From positions 1-52,941 of the forward strand of contig CANJBX010000024.1 in assembly GCA_947472885.1 (NCBI GenBank): 52,941 nucleotides of DNA, read 5' to 3'. Every line of letters begins with the position of its first letter. Position 1 is the first letter of the stretch. Of this stretch, positions 27,727 through 36,019 are shown one piece after another. The translations under genes and the position numbers were made by a program. The DNA comes from Hyphomicrobiaceae bacterium (GTDB lineage: Bacteria > Pseudomonadota > Alphaproteobacteria > Rhizobiales > Xanthobacteraceae). The notes below the pieces were generated by a model. That model made no database searches and was not told the DNA's origin. It worked only from the letters and a program-made list of their open reading frames with translations.

Positions 27727-28302
27727 TCAGGCGGTGACGCCGTGGCGATCGTTGTTGTTGGTGTGGTGGTCGCCGGCCAGCCAGCGATTGAGTTCCGAAT
27801 GACAATCCGCCTTGCGCATGGCGGCGATTTCCTTGACGTCCGGATGGTCGATGGTGAACTCGACCTTCAACCCGTCCGGGCTCGCGGTATAGATCGACTT
27901 GCAATAGCCATGATCGGTTTCGCGCAGCGGCAACTTCGCGGCCTTCACGCGCGCGACGATCTCGTTATAGGTCGTCTCGTCCACCTTCATGGCGAAGTGC
28001 TGGCCCTGATCGGGGCGCAGCGCGCGCATCGCCTCGTAGGCGTCGGCGTCGGCAAACTGGAAGAACGCCAGTGCGCCGCCATCGGCGAGTTCATAGAACG
28101 TATGGCAGTAGTCGATCTCGCGGCCGACCGTCGCGTTGAACGCGCGCTCGCACCAGGTCGCACTCAGGGGAATGCCGATGGCGTCTTCCCAGAACTTGCG
28201 GTTGGCTTCCTGATCCTTGATCACGAAAGCATAGTGATGCAGCCGCTCTGGCAGCTTGTTGAGCGTCTTGGTCTGAGCCTGTGGCTGGGCGTGGACGTTC
28301 AT
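27727..28302 (-). CDS. VOC-superfamily (glyoxalase/extradiol dioxygenase fold) protein
   Basis: A 191-residue protein with a vicinal-oxygen-chelate fold. It has HHYAFVIKDQEANRKFWEDAIGIPL near the start, a middle GGALAFFQFAD strand with GQHFAMKV, and KSIYTASPDGLKVEFTIDHPD near the end. His and Glu residues at these three places are the usual metal ligands. Members include glyoxalases, ring-cleavage dioxygenases and resistance proteins. Next to a flavin hydroxylase gene, a role in aromatic breakdown is plausible. A hairpin lies in its leader at 28326-28349. Confidence 0.75.
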   Translation of the reverse strand: MNVHAQPQAQTKTLNKLPERLHHYAFVIKDQEANRKFWEDAIGIPLSATWCERAFNATVGREIDYCHTFYELADGGALAFFQFADADAYEAMRALRPDQGQHFAMKVDETTYNEIVARVKAAKLPLRETDHGYCKSIYTASPDGLKVEFTIDHPDVKEIAAMRKADCHSELNRWLAGDHHTNNNDRHGVTA

Positions 28303-28398
28303 TGCCGTTCCTCCGTAAGCAGAGCGCGCTTCATCTTGGCGTGAAGCGCACGGATCCTAAGATTTCGCTGCCGATCCGAATACCGGCTTCATGCCATT

Positions 28399-30138
28399 CT
28401 AGGCCGATCCAGCGCCGGCTCCAACCGTTTCAGGCTTCTGGCCTCCGCCGATGGGCAAAGGTGCGACCGCGCCGCGCACCCGGTCGATCAGCGCCAGCGC
28501 GTCCGGCGGCAGCGTATCGCCGCGCCACGCCACATGGCCGTCCGGCCGCACCAGAACCAGCCTCCGCTCATAAAGCCCAGCAATTTGGGGGCTTGCGAGT
28601 TCCACGACATCGAGCGGAACGCCACGCCGGGCAGCGGCAGCGACCAGCGCAACGGACGGCGGCGCGCCGGGGAAACGCAGCAACGTGAATTGCCGCCCAA
28701 ACAGGTCGAGGGTCGAGCGGCCGTCTGCCAGCCATGCATGCGGCGCGCGGCAGCCCGGATGGCTGGTCTGGGTATAGAGCCGCGAATCTTCCGGCTCCGG
28801 CGGCAGCGGACCGTCGGCCACGACAATCGGCGAGCCTTCGTAACGATAGCCGAGATGGGTGTTCATCGGATTTTCCCACGCCTGCGAATTCGCCGACGAC
28901 AATCGCTTGCCGAGTTCCGCGCGCACGCGCGCGCCTTCCGGCGTCTCATCGGTGACATGCGGCACCGGCTTGCGCGAACCGTAGCGCGTGAAATTCTCCA
29001 TCGCCTCGTCGCACTGGCGAATGCCGACAGGCCGGCGTTCAGCCTCATAGCTTTCAAGCAAATGTACTCCGCCCCATTCCTGGTGGACGGCGGCGAGCTT
29101 CCAGCCGAGATCGACGGAATCGCCCAAGCCCGTGTTCATGCCAAGGCCGCCATTCGGCGGCATCACATGCACGGCGTCGCCCGCGAGCAGCACGCGGCCC
29201 CTGGCATAGCGGTCGGCAACGAGATGCCGCCTGATCCAGTGGCCGAATTTCACGATCTCGAACGGCGTATCGGCGCCAATGGCCCGGCGCAACTCATGCG
29301 CGGGATCGACCGAGGCCGGATCGGTATCGAGATCCCCGTGGATCATCAGCCGCCAGAGATCCTTGCCATCGGCCGGCGTCAGCGAAGCCCAGGCGCCTTC
29401 GTCGCCGACGATCACGTAACGTCCGGCCTTGCCCTTGTCGTGATGCTCCCACAGCGCGGGCGCACGGAACATCACATTGAACGAATGATTGATCATGCCC
29501 GCACCGTGCATCCCGAAGCCGAGCTGCTTGCGCACCGTCGAGCCAACGCCATCGCAGCCGACGAGATATTGCGCGCGGATTTCCCAGCGCTGGCCGGTCT
29601 TGTCGTTGACGATTTCAGCAACGACGCCCTCGCCTTCGTCGCAAAACGACACCAGCCGCGTGTGATAGCGCAGCGTCACGCCGGGATATTTCTGCACCTC
29701 CGCCGCAAGGATCGGATCGAACACGAACTGCGGACAATGGGCGTAGCCTTCCGGGCTTACCGCGAACGGCGGAATGTCCCTGAACGCCGGCATCGGGATG
29801 CGGCCGAGTTCATGGCCGTCGAGGCTGGTGACGAAAACGTTGTCGAACGGATAGTCCTCGGGAAAGCCCCAGTGCTTGACCTTTTCCGCGATGCCCCAGC
29901 GGCGGCAGAACTCGACCGAGCGGATGCCGGTCGTAAACATCTTGGCATCGACGACCTCGCCATCGCCCTGCTCGATCAATACGCACGGGATATTGCGCCA
30001 GCCAAGATCGAGCGCCAGCGCCAAGCCGACCGGCCCGCCACCGACGATCAGGACCGGCGTTTCCGCCGGCGTGGTGGTGTTACCGCTGTTGCTGGCGTTC
30101 AAGGCGTTTCTCCCGGCCGCAAGTATCCGTAGAAACAC
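28399..30138 (-). CDS. FAD-dependent aromatic hydroxylase (PHBH/MhpA-like)
   Basis: A 579-residue class A flavoprotein monooxygenase. The FAD-binding GGGPVGLALALDLG is at ~33, the DG motif VGCDGVGSTVRKQLG in the middle, and GRVLLAGDAVHVMPPNGGLGMNTGLGDSVDLGWKL near 305-340. A C-terminal thioredoxin-like domain begins near 470. The length and third domain match 3-(3-hydroxyphenyl)propionate hydroxylase and phenol-hydroxylase relatives. It probably adds an oxygen to a phenolic ring with NAD(P)H. It lies 96 bp upstream of the VOC gene on the same strand. The substrate is unknown. Confidence 0.85.
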   Translation of the reverse strand: MFLRILAAGRNALNASNSGNTTTPAETPVLIVGGGPVGLALALDLGWRNIPCVLIEQGDGEVVDAKMFTTGIRSVEFCRRWGIAEKVKHWGFPEDYPFDNVFVTSLDGHELGRIPMPAFRDIPPFAVSPEGYAHCPQFVFDPILAAEVQKYPGVTLRYHTRLVSFCDEGEGVVAEIVNDKTGQRWEIRAQYLVGCDGVGSTVRKQLGFGMHGAGMINHSFNVMFRAPALWEHHDKGKAGRYVIVGDEGAWASLTPADGKDLWRLMIHGDLDTDPASVDPAHELRRAIGADTPFEIVKFGHWIRRHLVADRYARGRVLLAGDAVHVMPPNGGLGMNTGLGDSVDLGWKLAAVHQEWGGVHLLESYEAERRPVGIRQCDEAMENFTRYGSRKPVPHVTDETPEGARVRAELGKRLSSANSQAWENPMNTHLGYRYEGSPIVVADGPLPPEPEDSRLYTQTSHPGCRAPHAWLADGRSTLDLFGRQFTLLRFPGAPPSVALVAAAARRGVPLDVVELASPQIAGLYERRLVLVRPDGHVAWRGDTLPPDALALIDRVRGAVAPLPIGGGQKPETVGAGAGSA

Positions 30139-30189
30139 GAGGGCCGCGCAAGGCCGCGGCGGGAAATCACACTATGCCTCAAAACGCAG

Positions 30190-30217
30190 AATGCCCCGGC
30201 GCTGACGCCGGGGCATT
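30190..30217 (-). terminator. hairpin after the PNPOx-like gene
   Basis: A perfect 12-bp stem (AATGCCCCGGCG with CGCCGGGGCATT) has a four-base loop at 30202-30205. On the minus strand only a short GCGTTTT follows, so it is a moderate terminator. It separates the 30242 gene from the hydroxylase gene. Confidence 0.65.
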
Positions 30218-30227
30218 CGCTGCAACA

Positions 30228-30256
30228 ACTTGATTTCGAGATTACTTGATTTCGAG
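30228..30256. repeat. 13-bp direct repeat across a stop codon
   Basis: ACTTGATTTCGAG occurs at 30228-30240 and 30244-30256, so the end of the PNPOx-like gene (Leu-Glu-Ile-Lys-stop) is duplicated immediately downstream of its stop. It looks like a slippage duplication. Confidence 0.85.
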
Positions 30257-30679
30257 GCGCGCGCCGCTGAGATCCTCGGCGCGTTCGACCTTCACCGAGA
30301 CGGCAAAGCCCTTGCGCTCCGGGTCGCGATCCTTTTCCGGCTGGACCATCTTGTCCCAGATCTTGTCGGTCATGGCGTCGCCCTTGTGAAGTTTGGCGGT
30401 ACCGTAAAAACGCGCAATGCCGCCCGCGGGAAGAACGCCTGCTTCGCGCAGCTTGGGATCGCGGAGATAGATCGTCACCTTGGTACCGTCCTTGAGTTCG
30501 GCATTGGTCGAGCCCTTGCCGCGCTCCCAGAACGCCAGCGTTTCGTCGTCCAGCACCAGTACGCTGCCGCGGGGCGTTACCTGCGCAAAGCCGTTCGGCA
30601 TCACGGTCGCAACGAGGCAGGTGTTGGCGGGGAATGCGCCGTTGATCGGGGCATGAAGCTGCTTCGGGATAATGGCCAA
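30242..30679 (-). CDS. pyridoxamine 5'-phosphate oxidase-fold (flavin-binding) protein
   Basis: A 145-residue split-barrel protein (NGAFPANTCLVATVMPNGFAQVTPRGSVLVLDDETLAFWERGKGSTNAELKDGTKVTIYLRDP) of the PNPOx-like FMN-binding class. The closing part (GFAVSVKVERAEDLSGARLEIK) is a beta-barrel strand set. Such small proteins reduce or bind flavin or F420-type substrates, and the true activity here is unknown. Its last four codons are echoed just past the stop by a 13-bp repeat. Confidence 0.7.
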   Translation of the reverse strand: MAIIPKQLHAPINGAFPANTCLVATVMPNGFAQVTPRGSVLVLDDETLAFWERGKGSTNAELKDGTKVTIYLRDPKLREAGVLPAGGIARFYGTAKLHKGDAMTDKIWDKMVQPEKDRDPERKGFAVSVKVERAEDLSGARLEIK

Positions 30680-30865
30680 GGTTCACTCCTGTGGGTCTGG
30701 TCGGAAAGTCCGGAAAGGATCGCCGATGAGAATAGCGGAAACGATTGATAGGGCCACGCGCCCTGTCCGCTCAAGAGGCGGCTGCGGCATACATTCGATA
30801 ATCGGTCGCGATAGCGATCAAGGCTTCGTGTGTATGGGCAATACGCGGGCAGCAGGTGGGCAAAG

Positions 30866-30897
30866 AAAAACCGGCGCTGCCGTTACAACAGCGCCGG
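30866..30897 (-). terminator. rho-independent terminator of the ior-ABC operon
   Basis: Stem CCGGCGCTG/CAGCGCCGG (30871-30879 with 30889-30897) has a nine-base loop. On the minus strand TTTTTCTTT follows directly. It sits 24 bp after the binding-protein stop and closes the leftward operon that starts at iorA. Confidence 0.9.
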
Positions 30898-30920
30898 CCT
30901 TGTGTCGAAATTCAGCGAAC

Positions 30921-31928
30921 CTACTTCAGCCGTTTGGCAGCGGCTTGCGTCATGCTGACATCGACGTATTTGCTGATGTCCATCTTGTTCTTCAAGAGGC
31001 CGAGCGACTGCTGAATGTCGATGCTGCGCTGGAGCGCCTCGACGTCGGGCAGCATGTCGGGATCGCGATAGAGATCCTTGTTGGTGTAGATCCAGCCCGA
31101 GAACGCCGCTTCCGGCAGCTTGCTGACGCGCGCGGCGGTCTGCAGCAGTTCGGCGCGGTTCTTGGGGTCCATCAGGTACTTGAGCGAGCGGATCGAGTCT
31201 TCCATGAAATCCGTCACGGCGGCCTTGTTCTTCTGCAGGAAGCCATCCTTGGCGACCCACACGATGAACTCCGACTTGCCGAGCGAGTCCTTCACGGTGA
31301 ACAGGGTCTTGCCCTTCTCCACCAGTTCCGGGTTGATCGAGAACGGCAGCACGACCGAGATCAGGTCGGCCTTCTTCTCGGTGAGCAGCGCACGCATGTT
31401 CGGGAACGCGCCTTCGACCGAGGAGTAATCGCGCTTGTCCTCGAGACCGTTCTTCTTCAGGTACGCACGCATCGCGATATCGACCGCCGAGCCCTGCCCG
31501 ACCGTGGCAATGACTTTGCCCTTGATGTCCGCAACGGTATTGATCGGCCCATCCTTGAGCACCATGAACGGGGAGGTGTAATAGCCATCGACGCCTTCCT
31601 GGGCTTCGTCGGCGATGACGCGCAGGTCTTCCATGCCGGCGTTCTGGATCGCGAGCGCCAGCGACGAATACGCGAGCAGCGCGACGTCGACTTCACCAGC
31701 GGCCAGCGCCGTGATCATCGGCGGCGTGCCCTGGAAGCGGATCAGTTCGATGTCATAGCTCTTGCCCTTGAACTTCAGGATGTCGGGCTTTTCATAGAGA
31801 ATGGTCGGCGAGTTCGCGACCGGCACCACCCAGGCGATGCGGATCTTGACCGGCGTCTGCGCGAGCGCGGCACCGAGCGTGAGCGGAAGCGCAAGCGCTG
31901 CACCCAGCAACGTTTTCCAAAGTCGCAT
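30921..31928 (-). CDS. ABC transporter substrate-binding protein (NitT/TauT type)
   Basis: A 335-residue periplasmic receptor. The start at 31928 (MRLWKTLLGAALALPLTLGAALAQ) gives a clean signal peptide and a GGGAGG ribosome site. The NMT1/TauA-like body includes IELIRFQGTPPMITALAAGEVDVALLAYSSLALAI and KGKVIATVGQGSAVDIAMRAYL. It is the last gene of the iorA-iorB-ATPase-permease-permease operon, 93 bp after the second permease. Ligands of this class include sulfonates, aromatic acids and thiamine precursors. Its coupling to ior genes suggests an aryl or 2-oxo acid. Confidence 0.85.
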   Translation of the reverse strand: MRLWKTLLGAALALPLTLGAALAQTPVKIRIAWVVPVANSPTILYEKPDILKFKGKSYDIELIRFQGTPPMITALAAGEVDVALLAYSSLALAIQNAGMEDLRVIADEAQEGVDGYYTSPFMVLKDGPINTVADIKGKVIATVGQGSAVDIAMRAYLKKNGLEDKRDYSSVEGAFPNMRALLTEKKADLISVVLPFSINPELVEKGKTLFTVKDSLGKSEFIVWVAKDGFLQKNKAAVTDFMEDSIRSLKYLMDPKNRAELLQTAARVSKLPEAAFSGWIYTNKDLYRDPDMLPDVEALQRSIDIQQSLGLLKNKMDISKYVDVSMTQAAAKRLK

Positions 31929-32021
31929 TTCAACCTCCCTGATGTTTCGAGCGTTCAGCTTGTTATTGTTCTGTTGGCAGATTTCAAAGTCACGCCCGTG
32001 CAAAGTCAAGCGCGTTCAGGC

Positions 32022-32870
32022 CTAGACAGTCGTCGGTTCCTGCGATTCCTGGTGCCAGCGCAGCAGGTGGCGGCGCAGCATCGCCATCAGTTTTACCATC
32101 ACATAGCCGACCACGGCGATCTCGAAGATGCCGGCGAACACGCCGAGCGAGTCCGCCATGCGCGAGGCGGTCTGCATGCTGCCACCGACGCCGTAGCCGC
32201 CCATCGCCATCTCGGTCAGCACGCCGACGATCAGCGCAATCGGCAGTGCGACCTGCAGCCCCGTGAAAATCTGCGGCATCGCGGCCGGGAGCAATATTTC
32301 CCACAGCATCCCGCGTTCGCTGGTGCCAAGGTTGCGCGCCGACCAGATGATTTCCTTCTCGACGCTGTAGACGCCGACGATGGTTGCGGTAACGACCGGG
32401 AAGATCGTGTTGAACGCGATCATCGTGATCTTCGACAGGTCGAAGAAGCCGAGCCACAGCACGAGGATCGGCAGGAACGCAATTTTCGGAATCGGAAACC
32501 CGACCGAAATGATCGGATCGAAGAACCAGTAGAAGAACCTGTTGCGCGCCATCGCAAGGCCAAGCGCGATGCCCAGCACCGCTGCGATGACAAAACCCGC
32601 GAGCGCGCGCCATAGCGTCAGCCCAACGGCAATCGGCAGTTCGCCGGAAACGAGTTCGCTGCCCATGCGCTCGAACACGCGGGTCAGCGTCGGCAGCATG
32701 AACGGTGTCACCGTGCCGCTGCGCGCGACGACTTCCCATGCGACCAGCAGAATGATGACCGGCAGCCACGCCACCACGCCCCACCCGAACGAGCGGACGA
32801 AATGCGGCAGCTGCCCGGAGTCATGCTCCGGCGATGCCATTGGCGCGCCGCCCTGGTTTATTCGCGCCAT
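32022..32870 (-). CDS. ABC transporter permease 2 of the ior operon
   Basis: About 282 residues, six membrane spans, with the EAA-type loop EKEIIWSARNLGTSERGMLWEILLPAAMPQIFTGLQVA. The start is either 32870 (MARINQGG), overlapping the previous permease's stop by 13 bases, or 32840 (MASPEHDSG). The sequence differs clearly from permease 1, so the transporter probably uses a heterodimeric channel. It resembles SsuC/TauC permeases. Confidence 0.85.
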   Translation of the reverse strand: MARINQGGAPMASPEHDSGQLPHFVRSFGWGVVAWLPVIILLVAWEVVARSGTVTPFMLPTLTRVFERMGSELVSGELPIAVGLTLWRALAGFVIAAVLGIALGLAMARNRFFYWFFDPIISVGFPIPKIAFLPILVLWLGFFDLSKITMIAFNTIFPVVTATIVGVYSVEKEIIWSARNLGTSERGMLWEILLPAAMPQIFTGLQVALPIALIVGVLTEMAMGGYGVGGSMQTASRMADSLGVFAGIFEIAVVGYVMVKLMAMLRRHLLRWHQESQEPTTV

Positions 32871-33634
32871 CGGAGCACCCGCCTGGCAAACGCGAGATAG
32901 ACGCGATCGGCAAAGAACCCAAGCGCGGCCACGACCAGCACGACCGCGAACATGGCGTCGTAGTTGCCGCCGTCGCCAAGAAATCCGATCAGGTAGCCGA
33001 GGCCCTTGCGCGCCACGATCATTTCGGAACTCACCAGCAGGATGAACGACAGCGCCAGCGCCGTGCGCGCGCCATTCAGCAATTCCGGCAGGGCACTTGG
33101 CACCACCACATCGAGCAACGTCCGCCACCGGCTGGCGCCGAGGCTGCGCGCCGACCAGATCAAGGTCTGTTCCGCGCCGCGCGCGCCGTTGAACGCGCCG
33201 ATGGTGACGGGCAGCATGCAGCCGAGAAAGATCAGCAGGATTTTCGAAGCGTCGCCAAAGCCGAGCCATAGCGCCGTAATCGGGATCAGCGCCGACTTGG
33301 GTAGCGGATAGAAGATTTCGACCAGCGGGCTCGACACGTAACGGATCGGCTTCCACCACGCCATGGCGATGCCGAGCGCGCCACCAATCACGATGGCAAG
33401 CAGCAAGCCCATGCCGCCGCGGTACATCGACGAGCCGGTATTGTCCCAGAACTCCGCCGTCGAAACGAGGTCATAGCCGGAGGACAATACGCTCGACAAA
33501 GGCGGCAGCACCGCCGTCGATACAAGATGAAACGTGCTCGCCATGTGCCATAGCAGCAGCAGAAAGACGATGGGGAGATAACGGAACAGCCCCGCCGCGA
33601 ACGCCGGCCCGGAACGCATGAGGATGGCGCTCAC
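32858..33634 (-). CDS. ABC transporter permease 1 of the ior operon
   Basis: A 258-residue inner-membrane protein with about six spans and the docking loop [38 protein letters not shown]. It overlaps the ATPase gene by 4 bases (ATGA type) and the second permease at the other end, so the three are translationally coupled. Two different permease genes for one ATPase are less common among NitT/TauT importers, which usually have one permease gene. Confidence 0.87.
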   Translation of the reverse strand: MSAILMRSGPAFAAGLFRYLPIVFLLLLWHMASTFHLVSTAVLPPLSSVLSSGYDLVSTAEFWDNTGSSMYRGGMGLLLAIVIGGALGIAMAWWKPIRYVSSPLVEIFYPLPKSALIPITALWLGFGDASKILLIFLGCMLPVTIGAFNGARGAEQTLIWSARSLGASRWRTLLDVVVPSALPELLNGARTALALSFILLVSSEMIVARKGLGYLIGFLGDGGNYDAMFAVVLVVAALGFFADRVYLAFARRVLRWRE

Positions 33635-34464
33635 GCCTTCCCCGCTTGCGCCTTGATCGCTTCGCCGCGCACCAGTTCCCAGATCTCATCGACCTTGTCG
33701 ACGAAAGCCTTGGACTTGGTGAGATGTGGGTCACGGCGGTCGAAGTCGAGGTCGATGATGGCCTTGATGCGGCCCGGCCGTGCCGACATCACCGCGACGC
33801 GCTGGGCGAGATAGACCGCCTCCTGCACGTCATGGGTCACGAAGATCACGGTCTTGGGCGAGCGGTTCCAGATCGCCAGCAATTCGGTCTGCATCAGATG
33901 GCGCGTCTGGGCATCGAGTGCGCCGAACGGTTCGTCCATCAGCAATATTTCAGGATCGATGGCGAGCGTGCGCGCGATGGCGCAGCGCTGCTTCATGCCG
34001 CCGGAAAGCTGCGAGGGGTAAGAGTCCTCGAAACCGCTCAGGCCAACGAGGTCGATGAATTCCTGCGCGCGGCGCTCCTGTTCCGCTTTCGGAAGGCTCA
34101 TGCGCTGAAGGCCGTACATGACGTTGGCGCGCACCGTCTTCCAGGGAAACAGCGCGAAATGCTGGAACACGATGCCGCGATCCGGCCCCGGCCCCTGCAC
34201 CTTCTTGCCATCGACAGTGATGGTGCCGGTCTCGGTCGGCAGGAAGCCGCCGAGCTGGTACAGCAGCGTGGATTTTCCGCAACCTGACGGACCCAACAGC
34301 GCGAGAAACTCGCGGCGGCCGACGGTGAGCGAAACATCGTCAATCGCCAGCACCGGACGGCCATGGGCCGGGCGGTAGGTATGACTCAGGCGATCAATGA
34401 CAATCTGGGCATTGGCTGCTTGCGCGCCGCCCGCCGCCGCACGATCAAGCACCGCGCTATCCAT
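33631..34464 (-). CDS. ABC transporter ATP-binding protein of the ior operon
   Basis: A 277-residue ATPase with Walker [20 protein letters not shown]-loop [15 protein letters not shown], signature [15 protein letters not shown], Walker [14 protein letters not shown] and switch VTHDVQEAV. Unlike the broken ATPase at the left edge it is complete. The start at 34464 (MDSAVLDRA) overlaps the end of iorB by 8 bases, tying the transporter to the oxidoreductase by translation. Confidence 0.9.
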   Translation of the reverse strand: MDSAVLDRAAAGGAQAANAQIVIDRLSHTYRPAHGRPVLAIDDVSLTVGRREFLALLGPSGCGKSTLLYQLGGFLPTETGTITVDGKKVQGPGPDRGIVFQHFALFPWKTVRANVMYGLQRMSLPKAEQERRAQEFIDLVGLSGFEDSYPSQLSGGMKQRCAIARTLAIDPEILLMDEPFGALDAQTRHLMQTELLAIWNRSPKTVIFVTHDVQEAVYLAQRVAVMSARPGRIKAIIDLDFDRRDPHLTKSKAFVDKVDEIWELVRGEAIKAQAGKA

Positions 34465-36007
34465 TGGCGGCAACCGGGTAATTGAGCTTGGCGAGCGTGG
34501 TGTTGAGCGCATCGCCTTCGGGGTCGGCCAGCGCCGCCTTGCGCGCGGTCGCGAGCGCCGCGGCGACATTCATATAATAGTCGGCGCCGTTGGAAGTCGC
34601 CAAAGCCGGATCGACCACCGTATCCATCAGCCGGATGAAATTGCGTTGCGCGCGGCGATGGGTGTCGCTGTAGCCCTTGATGAGACGCCCACATTCGGCG
34701 ACTTCGCGGCCGAGCGAAGGTTCGCGCGTGGTCGCGGCTTCGACGGCGGCAAGCCAGCGCGTCATCAAGGCCTGCTCGACGCTGAAACGATGGCCGCGGC
34801 GGCGCCAGAACTTCATCCCCGCCATCGCGCGCAGCATGATGAAGCCGAAGATTGTGCTGGTGCGCAGATGCAGGCCGACATTGAAGGAGTCGCGCCGTCC
34901 GGTGCGATCCGCCCAGGCCAGCAGCGGGCGCGCGGCAAACGACGGCAGCAGCGAACAGAACTCGTCGAGGCCGGGCTTGAGAAATTCCGTGATGATGACG
35001 GTCTGTTCCGGCTTGCCGCCGGCGCCACCGCGTGCGCGCTCGACGCGCTCCAGCCGGGTCTTGATCTGCGCAACGCGGATCACGTCTTCGTAGGCCATCC
35101 AGAGCGCGAGATAACGCGCGGTTTCGCGCGTCGTTACGAAGTCGCCCTTCGCTGCACGTTCCGCCGCCAGCACCGGACCAAGCCGGTCGAGGTAGAGCCT
35201 GGCGTAGTCGATATCCTGATAATCGAAGGTGCGCGCCGTGCCTTCCATGACGATCTCATGGGTCATCGGCGGAAAATCACGCACGATGCGGTCGCGCAGG
35301 GTTTCCAGCGTATCGGAAACAATCGGCGCTTCCGCCTTCGGCGCGAAAGCGCGCACGCGCGGCTGCAGCTCGACCACTTCGCCGCGCGCGACCGACAGAC
35401 CGTAATAGAACCCGCGCAGGCTCGCTTCCGCGCCCTTGCCTTCACCCTTGATGGCGCGCTCGAAAGATTCAACGGGCATCGGCAGCAGGCCGGCGCCTGC
35501 AATCGCGCCCAGCAGCACCGCATTGATGACGGTCCCGGCATCGCGCGCCGCGCGTGCGAAGTCGGCGGCAACGACGTGCTTGGCCATCTTGCGCGCCGCA
35601 TTCTCCAGCCGTTCGACATCGAGCCTTGAGTCGGCCATGCCCATCTTCTCGTCGAGCAGGTAGAACCGATGCGTCGATGTGATGAGCGTCGTGCGGTCGG
35701 GCGTCACAAAGCCGTTCTGGCAGGCGCGGCTTGCTTCCGCGAGTTCGCTCGCGACCATCATGTCGATGTCGCCGGCCTGCGGGTACAGCGCCATCACCGG
35801 CTCGGGCTTGCCGGGCTCCAGCTTCTGGTTGAACACCTCGATGTAGTAGGTCGTCGCGCCGGTGCGCTGGGCAACGCCCGGCACCGAAGTCGCCTGACAG
35901 ACCAGATTGTGTTCGCGAGCGGCCGCGAGAATCCAGTCGGTCATCAAGCCACCGCCCTCGCCACCGAGCGCGGAAATCAACACTGTTACAGGACGCACGT
36001 CTGACAT
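34457..36007 (-). CDS. iorB: indolepyruvate:ferredoxin oxidoreductase, beta subunit (long form)
   Basis: A 516-residue subunit. The first ~190 residues are the pyruvate ferredoxin/flavodoxin oxidoreductase gamma-type domain ([47 protein letters not shown]). The remainder is a helical extension absent from the ~200-residue archaeal IorB and usual in proteobacterial long forms. With IorA it oxidatively decarboxylates arylpyruvates to aryl-acetyl-CoA and reduces ferredoxin. It lies 12 bp downstream of iorA and overlaps the ABC ATPase gene. Confidence 0.85.
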   Translation of the reverse strand: MSDVRPVTVLISALGGEGGGLMTDWILAAAREHNLVCQATSVPGVAQRTGATTYYIEVFNQKLEPGKPEPVMALYPQAGDIDMMVASELAEASRACQNGFVTPDRTTLITSTHRFYLLDEKMGMADSRLDVERLENAARKMAKHVVAADFARAARDAGTVINAVLLGAIAGAGLLPMPVESFERAIKGEGKGAEASLRGFYYGLSVARGEVVELQPRVRAFAPKAEAPIVSDTLETLRDRIVRDFPPMTHEIVMEGTARTFDYQDIDYARLYLDRLGPVLAAERAAKGDFVTTRETARYLALWMAYEDVIRVAQIKTRLERVERARGGAGGKPEQTVIITEFLKPGLDEFCSLLPSFAARPLLAWADRTGRRDSFNVGLHLRTSTIFGFIMLRAMAGMKFWRRRGHRFSVEQALMTRWLAAVEAATTREPSLGREVAECGRLIKGYSDTHRRAQRNFIRLMDTVVDPALATSNGADYYMNVAAALATARKAALADPEGDALNTTLAKLNYPVAANG

Positions 36008-36019
36008 TTGTGTCTGCTT

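Noticed and set aside
30672-32615. A 647-codon plus-strand frame opposite the binding-protein and permease genes
   Set aside because: It is the shadow of well-supported minus-strand genes, and the sequence is low-complexity (Arg/His/Asp-rich).
32870-33359. Upstream extension of permease 2 to give a 445-residue protein
   Set aside because: The extra 160 residues overlap permease 1 in another frame and are Arg-rich noise. The start near 32870 or 32840 gives a normal permease.
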